Source: Lycorma delicatula
Taxonomy: Eukaryota; Arthropoda; Insecta; Hemiptera; Fulgoridae
DNA length: 64,000 bases
Assembly (NCBI RefSeq): GCF_047948215.1
Contig: NC_134456.1
Coordinates: 76,932,515 to 76,996,514 of the forward strand
Reading direction: 5' to 3'
The notes under the pieces were generated by a model. It had not been told where the DNA came from and ran no database searches. It saw only the letters and a program-made list of their open reading frames with translations. The position numbers and the translations under genes are program-made. Positions 62,801 through 64,000 of the stretch are shown here, piece after piece (position 1 is the stretch's first letter; every line of letters starts with the position of its first letter).

Positions 62801-63010
62801 CAATAATTTTACTGATATTCTAATAAATACTAACATCATAAGTAAATTTCATGTTTTGTAAATAAGCTGTAAGAGCAGTTCTTAGAGTAGTTATTGAAGC
62901 AATTCGTTGTTGGACATTGCTTTGTTGAAGCCAGGGTTCAAGTAAAGTAGCTATTTCATCAAGTGTTGCAGGATTTACAGAAGATAATAAAATTTCTTCA
63001 ACTAATACAC
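17730..63010 (-). CDS. MROH1: Maestro HEAT-like repeat protein, MROH1-like (C-terminal 733 aa; gene span)
   Basis: Fifteen minus-strand exons (2,204 nt in total) join without a single frame error into 733 residues plus a stop. Exons, 5' to 3': 63010-62835, 60479-60352, 56139-56040, 50272-50104, 48935-48800, 48491-48332, 46689-46490, 45551-45414, 43354-43240, 40649-40503, 40119-39928, 35601-35446, 33000-32866, 26867-26765, 17878-17730. All internal borders are AG/GT. The product is all-helical HEAT-repeat protein. Stretches such as LMEGLDDQD...IALQAMTGLSQVL, LRIKPYFEK, ACKFTLRS and the closing EVRCKASYALSILF align by eye in the same order with the vertebrate MROH1 C-terminus. MROH1 proteins are large (about 1,600 aa) non-enzymatic scaffolds, so roughly the N-terminal half lies beyond 64000. 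Introns of up to 8.9 kb hold most of the transposons described here. No signal peptide or membrane segment is seen. Confidence 0.88.
18557..19908 (+). mobile_element. Mariner/Tc1-like transposon (DD41D-type spacing)
   Basis: Inverted ends CAGGGCGTTTCATAATGTTC (18557) and its near-complement ending at 19908 are each flanked by TA (18555-18556, 19909-19910). Length is 1,352 bp. It lies in the last MROH1 intron, in the opposite orientation to the gene. It contains one transposase gene, broken near its middle. TIR divergence is low, so this is a fairly recent insertion. Confidence 0.88.
18738..19790 (+). pseudogene. Mariner-like transposase, frameshifted
   Basis: An N-terminal half of 188 codons (18738-19304) carries a DUF4817-like HTH (EKSFCVLEFHLSKSVI...FH.EPPS...I..W), a second HTH (LGILKTTVWRVLRKRLL) and the first catalytic Asp in IIFSDEATF. 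Frame is lost near 19285-19350, and a TAA closes the first frame at 19302. The second half (to 19790) carries IFQQDGCPAHF (second Asp) and PPRSPDLTSCDFFLWGYVKD (third Asp). I count 41 residues between the last two Asp, which is a DD41D spacing. All three catalytic residues survive, but the frame break prevents a full protein. Confidence 0.88.
20744..21223. repeat. Left long terminal inverted repeat
   Basis: 480 bp, complementary to 22705-23181. Matching landmarks include CATATGTTTATATGAACC, AAACTCGGGCGAAATCTTTC and AATTTCAGAAAGCGTTAATT in the right arm. Confidence 0.88.
21354..22385 (-). pseudogene. DD34D mariner-like transposase, frameshifted
   Basis: It starts at 22385 with MPRIFTNAEYADMIFIYGFC and a DUF4817-like HTH (NGSAAAAVTEY..RYP.R..P..K...R). 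The middle frame (22027-21608) carries the first Asp in FILFSDEATF, then NPHA, FSVNVWCGI and GPFVL. A one-base slip near 21685 moves the second Asp (QLDGAP) to another frame. The third Asp is in PPRSPDLTPLDYCLWGWLK (~21585-21530), 34 residues later by my count. The C-terminus (21557-21354) is CDELIACILNTAA to GGIFESY. At least two frameshifts (near 22060 and 21685) disable it, yet no catalytic residue is lost. Confidence 0.87.
22705..23181. repeat. Right long terminal inverted repeat
   Basis: 477 bp, inverted partner of 20744-21223. Confidence 0.88.
23653..24189. repeat. Foldback element
   Basis: Arms of about 85 bp (23653-23740 and 24103-24189) are near-perfect inverted copies. Both contain TATCCAAAACTAGATGA, TTTTGACTGTTAAGC and ATCAATATATACTGAGGAAT blocks (or their complements). 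The 360-bp spacer is AT-rich with no coding signal. It is probably a non-autonomous DNA element. Confidence 0.85.
24190..26764 (-). other. Intron DNA without recognised features
   Basis: AT-rich sequence within the last MROH1 intron. I found no transposon ends, RT or transposase signature that I trust. An A-rich run lies around 26158-26180, and another next to the donor of exon N (26743-26757). Confidence 0.5.
26765..26867 (-). CDS. MROH1: MROH1-like exon N
   Basis: Residues 651-684. VEEMPDLVPTMIMTALPYSK is followed by SVWSEIRGNSALFV. W.E(I/V)R...A is the equivalent of the vertebrate SSWEEVRAAAP segment. Acceptor CTACAG, donor GTATGT. Confidence 0.9.
27314..28120 (+). pseudogene. Retrotransposon APE-type endonuclease domain (5' part of ORF)
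   Basis: 268 codons. The exonuclease-endonuclease-phosphatase fold is visible from about residue 58: LRVGAWNVRSL, IVGISEVRWEEE (catalytic Glu), FVMNKKIGRR, TIVNVYMPTS, LIIVGDWNASIG (catalytic Asp/Asn) and YTWKKPGDTARYQIDY. Many insect genomes carry relatives annotated as 'craniofacial development protein 2-like', which are really this retrotransposon endonuclease. The frame closes at 28118-28120. The final SDH motif (DSDHNLV) lies in the next frame, so a single frameshift near 28113 separates the two parts of one original ORF. Confidence 0.9.
28113..30332 (+). CDS. Retrotransposon reverse transcriptase (3' part of ORF)
   Basis: 739 codons without a stop. It begins with the end of the endonuclease (GADIDSDHNLVIMKC), then a charged linker with a Glu-rich patch (28795-28830). 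The RT palm and fingers follow: GRKAPGIDGIPVELL (~255), SVIVMIPKK, YRTISLTSHASKILTRIL, DQFGFRKSIGTREAI, AFIDLEKAFDNVDW (~385, first catalytic Asp), GVRQGCSLSPLLFNLYME and LRFADDIVILAE (~485, FADD catalytic pair). The C-terminal thumb/connection includes WSVALYGSETWTI, MLKIRWVDKVTNEEVL and LIGHILRHPG. There is no RNase H. The RT domain looks catalytically complete, but the copy lacks a continuous link to its endonuclease. Confidence 0.92.
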   Translation: MVKQRFRNQLVDCKTYPGADIDSDHNLVIMKCRLGFKNLKKRCQMNRWNLEKLEEEEVKKIFEEDIARGLSKKDKVENVEEEWENVKKEILKSAEANLGGIKRTGRKPWVSDDILQLMDERRKYKNASDEESKRNYRQLRNAINRKCKLVKEEWIKEKCSEVEREMNIGKIDGAYRKVKENFGVHKLKCNNVLNKDGTPIYNTKGKVDRWVEYIEELYGGNELENGVIEEEEEVEEDEMGETILRSEFKRALKDLNGRKAPGIDGIPVELLRSAGKEAIDRLYKLVRNIYEKGEFPSDFKKSVIVMIPKKAGADKCKEYRTISLTSHASKILTRILYRRIERRVEEVLGEDQFGFRKSIGTREAILGLRLIVEGRLKKNKPTYLAFIDLEKAFDNVDWNKMFSILKKLGFKYRDRRTIANMYRNQTATVAIEEHKKEAIIRKGVRQGCSLSPLLFNLYMELAVNDVKEQFRFGVTVQGEKIKMLRFADDIVILAENKKDLEETMNGIDEVLRKNYRMKINKNKTKVMKCSRNNKDGPLNVKIGGEKIMEVEEFCYLGSRITKDGRSTSDIKCRIAQAKRAFSKKYKLFTSKINLNVRKRFLKVYVWSVALYGSETWTIGVSEKKRLEAFEMWCYRRMLKIRWVDKVTNEEVLRQIDEERSIWKNIVKRRDRLIGHILRHPGIVALILEGQVEGKNCVGRPRLEYVKQIVRDVGCRGYTEMKRLALNRESWRAASNQSND
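31280..32320. repeat. Unclassified repeat with ~40-bp direct repeats
   Basis: The sequence AATGAATC(A/T)GGATTTTC(C/T)GCTA(A/G)TGATCG near 31288 recurs as a diverged copy near 32268, followed in both by CATTTC(A/-)GTGC-like sequence. The 980 bp between them is GC-richer than its surroundings from 31790 to 32330 and has no convincing protein. It may be a decayed element with terminal direct repeats or two fragments of one family. Confidence 0.45.
31391..31662. repeat. Small foldback / MITE-like element
   Basis: Arms of about 61 bp (31391-31452 and 31602-31662) are inverted copies. They share AAAACACCA(C/T)TCTTAAATTA and AAAAGGTAAAAAATAATTTT. The loop is 149 bp. It sits inside the 31280-32320 repeat region. 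A short direct repeat, TTTTATTTTCTACTTTTTAG, occurs just outside at about 31674 and 31723. Confidence 0.8.
32866..33000 (-). CDS. MROH1: MROH1-like exon M
   Basis: Residues 606-650. ACKFTLRSVSYILDANCVAS is followed by GHLIDDGNLQYQDFMTALSK. It lines up with the vertebrate pattern AC(R/K)F.LR...........F..HL....L....F......HL. Donor GTTAGT. Confidence 0.92.
33150..33425 (-). pseudogene. Coding-like stretch of unknown origin in an intron
   Basis: Two minus-strand frames in sequence read like protein. About 40 codons (33424-33300) contain IELVAVVANSPMKMS and KHRCYFLNDKIDDVGDD, then a stop. In another frame about 48 codons (33300-33150) are strongly amphipathic: KELQQTLQTLGQNLQQKVEE followed by FYEYERFFNDFLIKDSRQ. 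The second part looks like a coiled coil. I recognise no family. It may be a decayed gene or retrocopy, and chance cannot be excluded. Confidence 0.3.
33715..34710 (+). mobile_element. 5'-truncated R1/Jockey-like retrotransposon 3' fragment
   Basis: The plus strand, with several shifts, reads like the C-terminal part of an R1-type RT protein: an IIAGVKPIDVLPSD-like block (~33810), TQFLLRHGT (~34035) and RDRLARFGLTDVGLRDKT (~34065). It continues with CSKYKLRCAEVVRELEDIG (~34150-34205). About 450 bp of 3' untranslated-like sequence follows, ending in ACAAACACAAC near 34710, a possible simple tail. The usual Cys/His knuckle is degraded. Confidence 0.55.
34711..35445 (-). other. Intron DNA, no features seen
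   Basis: AT-rich MROH1 intron with TA-rich patches at about 34760-34820. I see nothing else to support. Confidence 0.5.
35446..35601 (-). CDS. MROH1: MROH1-like exon L
   Basis: Residues 554-605. ELSVWLRMTSLRLLGELAQY leads into AFQEQVRANLVCLLLHLSET. The E.R..S..L.G.L pattern matches the MROH1 C-terminal region. A retrotransposon tail starts only about 38 bp upstream of the acceptor TTTTAG. Donor GTAATA. Confidence 0.92.
35640..36070 (-). pseudogene. Non-LTR reverse transcriptase C-terminal fragment
   Basis: Minus-strand frames give YENLESLIDTMKKKR (~36060-36010) and, after a shift, LRLPQDRITKKIIYQFWSLK with LWIKEIKEDMQEL. Another shift leads to YSEEDRKARSLRMIKYWEK. This is the tail typical of insect non-LTR elements (LIDTMK..R...GH..R....R..K.I......WI.E...DL.E...RK..S..MK.YW). 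The 3' end GTGGTCCTTTGCGGCC lies at about 35640-35655. The fragment is in the same orientation as MROH1 and stops about 38 bp from exon L. Confidence 0.65.
36120..37500 (-). other. Intron DNA, no features seen
   Basis: AT-rich sequence. The open frame at 37235-37531 is hydrophobic and Ile/Leu/Phe-rich, as expected from AT bias, and I do not take it as a gene. Confidence 0.5.
37528..37839 (+). pseudogene. Retrotransposon C-terminal zinc-knuckle fragment
   Basis: An open stretch of 103 codons. LTQFLAGHSSYRSYLYRFNL leads to DTCPECEEEETPNHVYFWCP, a C-x2-C-x(8)-H-x(4)-C knuckle found after the RT in R1, TRAS, Jockey and I-type elements. Reading ends at a TAA near 37839, apparently after a frameshift. 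Further element-like sequence follows in other frames. Confidence 0.8.
38446..38499. repeat. Hairpin at retrotransposon 3' end
   Basis: A stem of about 24 bp: ACTGCCTAGGTGCCCATAAA at 38447 pairs with TTATGGGCGCCTAGGCAGT ending at 38499. The loop is only a few bases, with two G-T-type mismatches. Immediately followed by A10. Such 3' stem-loops can be the recognition site for the element's own RT. Confidence 0.85.
38820..38870. repeat. (TA)n-rich low-complexity patch
   Basis: Blocks of TATATA separated by AAT/TTAA, directly next to the foldback at 38871. Confidence 0.85.
38871..39110. repeat. Foldback element, copy 1
   Basis: Arms of roughly 100 bp (38871-38970 and 39002-39110) are imperfect inverted copies. 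The left arm begins TGAAATATAAACCACCACCA and the right arm ends TGGTGGTTTATATTTCA. Both hold an AAGTTAAACTTACCA-type block and a CTTCAGTTGGTATTA-type block. The loop is short (about 30 bp). Confidence 0.8.
39228..39642. repeat. Foldback element, copy 2
   Basis: Related to the copy at 38871 (AATAAACCA..., AGTTAAATTTACCATAT, GGATCCTGCATCTTCAGC). It has longer arms of about 190 bp, so almost the whole element is one palindrome: 39350-39410 (TTATTTTGTAATTTGGTAAA) is mirrored at 39480-39515. Only 118 bp separate it from copy 1. Confidence 0.8.
39928..40119 (-). CDS. MROH1: MROH1-like exon K
   Basis: Residues 490-553. HCEAVLAALMEGLDDQD is followed by SSHSEIALQAMTGLSQVLP and VAIALRIKPYFEK. This is one of the best-conserved parts of the family (GLDD...LEAM.GLS.LL, LR..PFF). 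Acceptor TTACAG, donor GTAATA. Confidence 0.92.
40503..40649 (-). CDS. MROH1: MROH1-like exon J
   Basis: Residues 441-489. LVDGVIQTLMSGLNDTSPLV is followed by RRLCLKGLAYISHLEERQ. The GLND.SPLVRRLCLKGL pattern is highly typical of MROH1. Acceptor TTACAG, donor GTATTG. Confidence 0.9.
40745..41145. mobile_element. MITE related to the long-TIR elements
   Basis: 401 bp with ~65-bp inverted ends: CAGAGTGTATTATAAAGTTC at 40745 pairs with the right end ACTTCATGGTACACTCTG, with TA following at 41146. Interior blocks match the TIR of the 20744 element: AAACATATGTCC(G/T)AAAATGC, AATAGGTCC and GACGTACAATAA. It is therefore a non-autonomous relative. It has no coding capacity. It lies in the intron upstream of MROH1 exon J. 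Confidence 0.8.
41146..42516 (-). other. Intron DNA, no features seen
   Basis: AT-rich MROH1 intron sequence with no coding frame or repeat that I could support. Confidence 0.5.
42521..43114. mobile_element. piggyBac-type MITE with TTAA target duplication
   Basis: 594 bp. TTAA at 42517-42520 and 43115-43118 flank inverted ends CCCCTTACCAGT and ACTGTTAAGGGA. An inner repeat motif, GAATATTC(T/C)GACAT, occurs twice near the left end (42540 and 42585) and degenerately after that. There is no transposase frame. It lies about 125 bp from MROH1 exon I. Confidence 0.8.
43240..43354 (-). CDS. MROH1: MROH1-like exon I
   Basis: Residues 402-440. SICNTCGHNLPRILTCFSPY is followed by FNSHSEAQRIAFISFHAE, a HEAT pair. 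Acceptor TTACAG, donor GTAAGC. Confidence 0.87.
43617..43880 (-). repeat. tRNA-derived SINE, copy 1
   Basis: On the minus strand the head reads GGATTGGTCTAGTGGTTAAA, an A-box-like tRNA start. A B-box-like segment (AGAGTCTAAGATTCAATCC) follows some 50 bases later, then a shared ~180-bp body (TTGGTGGTTGGATTTCAGTT, ACACTTCATTTACA-like). It is homologous to copies at 46161 and 58154. It is not a working tRNA gene. Confidence 0.75.
43881..45413 (-). other. Intron DNA, no features seen
   Basis: AT-rich MROH1 intron with no supported repeat or gene. Confidence 0.45.
45414..45551 (-). CDS. MROH1: MROH1-like exon H
   Basis: Residues 356-401. VVQDSFHSFLVCARCDSAGD is followed by SLKELINLEFEENYDSFLKM. 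Acceptor TTTCAG, donor GTTAGT. Confidence 0.85.
46013..46030. repeat. (CA)n microsatellite
   Basis: A short alternating CA run within an intron, preceded by GCGCATGTGTGTAAG. Confidence 0.85.
46161..46360 (-). repeat. tRNA-derived SINE, copy 2 (worn)
   Basis: Shares the body blocks AATTGAAATCCAACCAC(T/C)AA, AGCATTCAAATCCGTATAAA and GGACTCGAACCTTAGAACTC with the other copies. The tRNA-like head is degraded (AGTTTAGCCGTAGATTAACC on the plus strand). The 3' part is missing. Confidence 0.7.
46490..46689 (-). CDS. MROH1: MROH1-like exon G
   Basis: Residues 290-355, the longest exon. AISALKEMFGVIQMQDLAIS leads into RFPEVFTLYLSILVLYIGV, then a Pro-rich loop and FIPNREAYKICPA. The RFPE.F..LL pattern matches the family. 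Ends in phase 2; donor GTAATT is weak. Confidence 0.87.
46690..48331 (-). other. Intron DNA, no features seen
   Basis: AT-rich. A short direct repeat, AAATGGGTAACAGAT, occurs at about 47071 and 47102. No coding signal is seen. Confidence 0.5.
48332..48491 (-). CDS. MROH1: MROH1-like exon F
   Basis: Residues 236-289. SVCDCWKGVVTDSSLAADVL and DQFLRLGSTTPFVEE lead into a Ser/Thr/Pro linker and ATHLPLA. Acceptor TTATAG, donor GTAAGT. Confidence 0.87.
48800..48935 (-). CDS. MROH1: MROH1-like exon E
   Basis: Residues 191-235. SNPATRPIVIQALLALAKHH is followed by PKAVLSTLLSQPLPFS. The LL.QPLPF motif before the tryptophan-containing next exon is a family hallmark. Acceptor TTATAG, donor GTTAGT. Confidence 0.88.
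48936..50103 (-). other. Intron DNA, possible worn retroelement
   Basis: The A/G-rich plus strand between 49070 and 49620 has the purine-rich look of decayed non-LTR coding sequence. I could not align any motif, so I leave it unassigned. Confidence 0.3.
50104..50272 (-). CDS. MROH1: MROH1-like exon D
   Basis: Residues 135-190. IIANKLPHYQ leads into LSMLDGLIDHEFSSSVGSAK and VLVSFFTKKGGELYHHISEI. The MLDGL.D...SSS.G...VL pattern is characteristic of MROH1. Donor GTAAGT. Confidence 0.88.
50273..51754 (-). other. Intron DNA, no features seen
   Basis: AT-rich with a slightly less AT-rich patch at 50405-50520. No protein or repeat signature is supported. Confidence 0.5.
51755..52596 (+). repeat. 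Left ~840-bp inverted repeat
   Basis: Pairs with 54960-55785. The inner edge is marked by GAAAACATCTCAC (~52560), matched by GTGAGATGTTTTC (~54980). Confidence 0.8.
52880..54952 (+). pseudogene. Decayed gene of the long-TIR element, unclassified family
   Basis: A broken plus-strand coding region. The first piece reads HPLSAEYFKKGFFAIKRTEK, then VDLTLEQTINADATRRLTDV and HQQWSRNHAI (52905-53100). Next come QFATDRVADFLFSAEVKGNE (53290-53350) and, at 54110-54400, ISCPNHEEADMKIMFHICK with YSDTGTSIILIRNVH. The last piece has FLKNYEIKNIDELF, then DNDDEEYLHRSDSE and a stop. The pattern LEQTINA.A..RL with a later EEAD(T/M)(R/K)...H and .DTDV.VLL is known to me from uncharacterised multicopy proteins of insects and cnidarians. 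The acidic EEAD and DT(D/G) spacing is reminiscent of a PIN/FEN-like nuclease, which is inference. It is not a recognisable mariner, hAT, piggyBac or MULE transposase. It has many stops and shifts. Confidence 0.6.
54960..55785 (-). repeat. Right ~830-bp inverted repeat
   Basis: Inverted partner of 51755-52596. Confidence 0.8.
56040..56139 (-). CDS. MROH1: MROH1-like exon C
   Basis: Residues 101-134. An acidic linker (YEGLSVGSDSEIDEKFSS) leads into a helix, IEIAEDLAQ. Acceptor TTACAG, donor GTATTT. A strong 140-bp hairpin (56175-56314) begins 36 bases upstream of the acceptor. Confidence 0.8.
56175..56314. repeat. Strong 140-bp hairpin upstream of exon C
   Basis: The outer arms of about 43 bp (56175-56217 and 56271-56314) are almost perfectly complementary: TAGTTTCTATGTTGAGTACT against AGTACTCAACATAGAAACTA. 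An inner pair, TATCACTTG.TGATG with CATCAAG.GATA, extends the stem. It begins 36 bases from the exon C acceptor. It may be a minute foldback element or a structured intronic RNA. Confidence 0.85.
56315..58153 (-). other. Intron DNA, one possible exon-like donor
   Basis: Mostly AT-rich. On the plus strand a short ATG-started segment at 57292-57321 ends at CAG/GTAAGT (57323), a consensus donor, but no partner exon was found. No repeat boundaries are visible. Confidence 0.35.
58154..58438 (-). repeat. tRNA-derived SINE, copy 3 (best preserved)
   Basis: On the minus strand the head reads ACCCACCGGGTTGGTCTAGT then GGTAAATGCGTTTTCCC, a tRNA-like 5' half with an A box. AGAGTTCCAGCCTACAAGTCC follows, resembling a B box. 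A ~200-bp unrelated body comes next (ATGGATTTGAGTACTAGATC and TTGGTGGTTGGGTTTCAATT). At about 285 bp it is the longest copy. It is in the same orientation as MROH1, as are the other two. Confidence 0.8.
58990..60040 (-). pseudogene. Mariner (SETMAR-type) transposase pseudogene
   Basis: The minus strand, with frameshifts and stops, follows a classic mariner transposase: GRTQFYEWFSRFKSGC-like HTH tail (~59930), NMHQVAAKFVP (~59710), DETFMQRIIMKDGSWLYSYD (~59610-59560, where D(E/G)SW holds the first catalytic site, now DGSW), LKGQSLQW (~59540), WRDYSWLLYHNDELA (~59320, DNAPAH worn to NDELA) and PCSPDLAPCNFFLISEIK (~59200, third Asp kept). A tail WEYFEE ends near 59000. Two of the three catalytic blocks have changed. 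TIRs were not found. Confidence 0.82.
60352..60479 (-). CDS. MROH1: MROH1-like exon B
   Basis: Residues 59-100. APSKFAQSGQMLGRIVVRCM is followed by DSESDVRKPSLACARLILLI, a typical HEAT helix pair (D.DVR..A...I..). Donor GTAAGG; ends in phase 2, completed by the next exon's first base (Lys). Confidence 0.85.
60480..62834 (-). other. Intron DNA, no features seen
   Basis: AT-rich intron between exons A and B. Short frames here are not supported as genes. Confidence 0.5.
62835..63010 (-). CDS. MROH1: MROH1-like exon A (first in window)
   Basis: Residues 1-58 of the part in view. HEAT helices include EEILLSS, LDEIATLLEPWLQQ and QRIASITTLRTALTAYLQNM. The acceptor is TTTTAG before GTGTATTAG. The donor GTTAGT follows TATGAT (phase 0). 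Two bases of a split codon at the start come from an exon outside the window. Confidence 0.85.
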
Positions 63011-63199
63011 CTAAAACAATAAGTACATGTAAGAAAGTGGTCTGGAGAATACTATACATTTTATGATAAAATAAACAAAGATTTTTTAAAAACATTTTTT
63101 ATTTAATATAAACTAATATTAAGTTATTTTTATGCATAGTAATTGTGTATATTTAAGCACTTATTATACTATCACAAACAATAATATTAATACTATCGT

Positions 63200-63760
63200 A
63201 TACAATAATGGAGTTCCTATATTACTCTGCAACCAGTTCATTAAGGGAAGAAATTACTGTTCAAGTCGTCATGACTCTCAAAACGCTTTCCTTAAAGTCT
63301 TTAAAGTTTTTTTTCTCCAAAAAGTCTTTCAGTTTAATAAACAGACTATAGAGGACAGGTGAAGTTTCTAGGCTGAAAATAACTGAAAATTTTCCACTTC
63401 AATTTTTGTAAGCAACTGTTTTTGTTTTCTCAGACATGCATTGTCATGGAAGAGTAAAATCCCACTAGCCAACAGGCTCCCCAATTTGTGATTTTGAATA
63501 GCTCTCTGAGATTTTTTTTAATGTTTCTCAGTATACATCAGCTTTTACTGTGGCTCCAAGGGGCATTAAGTCAACAAGAAGTGGACCTATCAGTCCTTCA
63601 AGATAGCAGCCATAACCTTTTGAGTAGAGGCTGCCTGATTTAATTTTTTTTGTTTTAGATGGTTAAAGAGGGTGATGCTGTTGTAAAGGCTGACTTTTAA
63701 TCTCTGAATGTAGCATAAAATCTATATTTCACCCATTTGTCACGATATGGGTTAGGAATT
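63200..63760 (-). pseudogene. Mariner-like transposase scrap
   Basis: Minus-strand reading across frames gives LNAPWSHSKS-like and GFYSSMTMHV blocks (63580-63430; the latter replaces LLHDNARPH). Then come QKLKWKIFSYFQP (~63400, cf. FKWEIFNHPPYSPDL), LFGEKKL and GKRFESHDDLN (~63300-63255, cf. GQRFESDEELK). Catalytic residues are lost. It lies upstream of exon A, within an MROH1 intron if the gene continues to the right. Confidence 0.55.
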
Positions 63761-64000
63761 TATAAACCATTCTTTGCATAATGATTAAAAAATTACAAGA
63801 CAGCAATAATAAGGGTTTTCTTTGTATCAATCACTAATCCTAAGAAGAATCCATCTTGCACAAATTTATTGATTTACACTGTAATATAATTTCATTGTAT
63901 TCTCTATTCTTTAAGAATTCATTTTATACAACTAAAGAGACAAAATAAGTGTAAAGAACAATGAGAACTTACACAGACTAAGTAGACATGTGACTGTGAC

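Noticed and set aside
1..64000. CRISPR arrays, rRNA genes, bacterial operons, integrated viral genomes
   Set aside because: No regularly spaced repeats, no rRNA-like sequence, no polycistronic gene clusters and no convincing viral protein motifs; introns and TE content are eukaryotic.

Overview
The window looks like a piece of an insect nuclear genome. It is very AT-rich and gene-poor, has short coding exons separated by long introns with GT/AG splice sites, and is full of transposable elements. The transposons are mariner/Tc1 types, a piggyBac relic, long-inverted-repeat DNA elements, foldback elements, a tRNA-derived SINE and several clades of non-LTR retrotransposon. That mix, especially the RTE-like element with a 'craniofacial development protein 2'-like endonuclease, suggests a hemimetabolous insect, probably a hemipteran. 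This is an inference, because no species-specific marker is visible.

There are two host genes. The main one lies on the minus strand from 63010 down to 17730: the C-terminal 733 residues of a maestro HEAT-like repeat protein, MROH1. I reconstructed 15 exons of 100-200 bp. All have GT/AG borders and all join in one open frame to a stop at 17730-17732, with a polyadenylation signal at 17699-17704. The N-terminal half lies beyond the right edge. The second is a small two-exon plus-strand gene (5452-5642 and 6963-7203) for a protein of about 143 residues that I do not recognise.

Left of MROH1 (1-17.7 kb) are a worn mariner (1508-2707), a foldback fragment (~2742), a 2.3-kb element with ~630-bp inverted repeats (2985-5247), the small gene, a decayed piggyBac (~9321-12566), a mariner scrap (~12.7 kb) and about 4.7 kb of featureless AT-rich DNA.

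The MROH1 introns hold most of the rest. These are a DD41D mariner-like element (18557-19908), a DD34D element with ~480-bp inverted repeats (20744-23181), a foldback (23653-24189), a nearly intact RTE-like retrotransposon (27082-30345), R1-like 3' fragments (33.7-34.7 and 37.5-38.5 kb) and an RT tail fragment 38 bp from an exon (35.64-36.07 kb). Further right are paired foldbacks (38.87-39.64 kb), two MITEs (40745-41145; 42521-43114), three SINE copies, a ~4-kb element with ~830-bp inverted repeats around a decayed unusual gene (~51755-55785), and more mariner relics (59-60 and 63.2-63.8 kb).

Most of the sequence is therefore mobile DNA in various states of decay, carried by one long housekeeping-type gene. 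The most unusual item is the ~4-kb long-inverted-repeat element, whose internal gene is not a recognisable mariner, hAT or piggyBac transposase.
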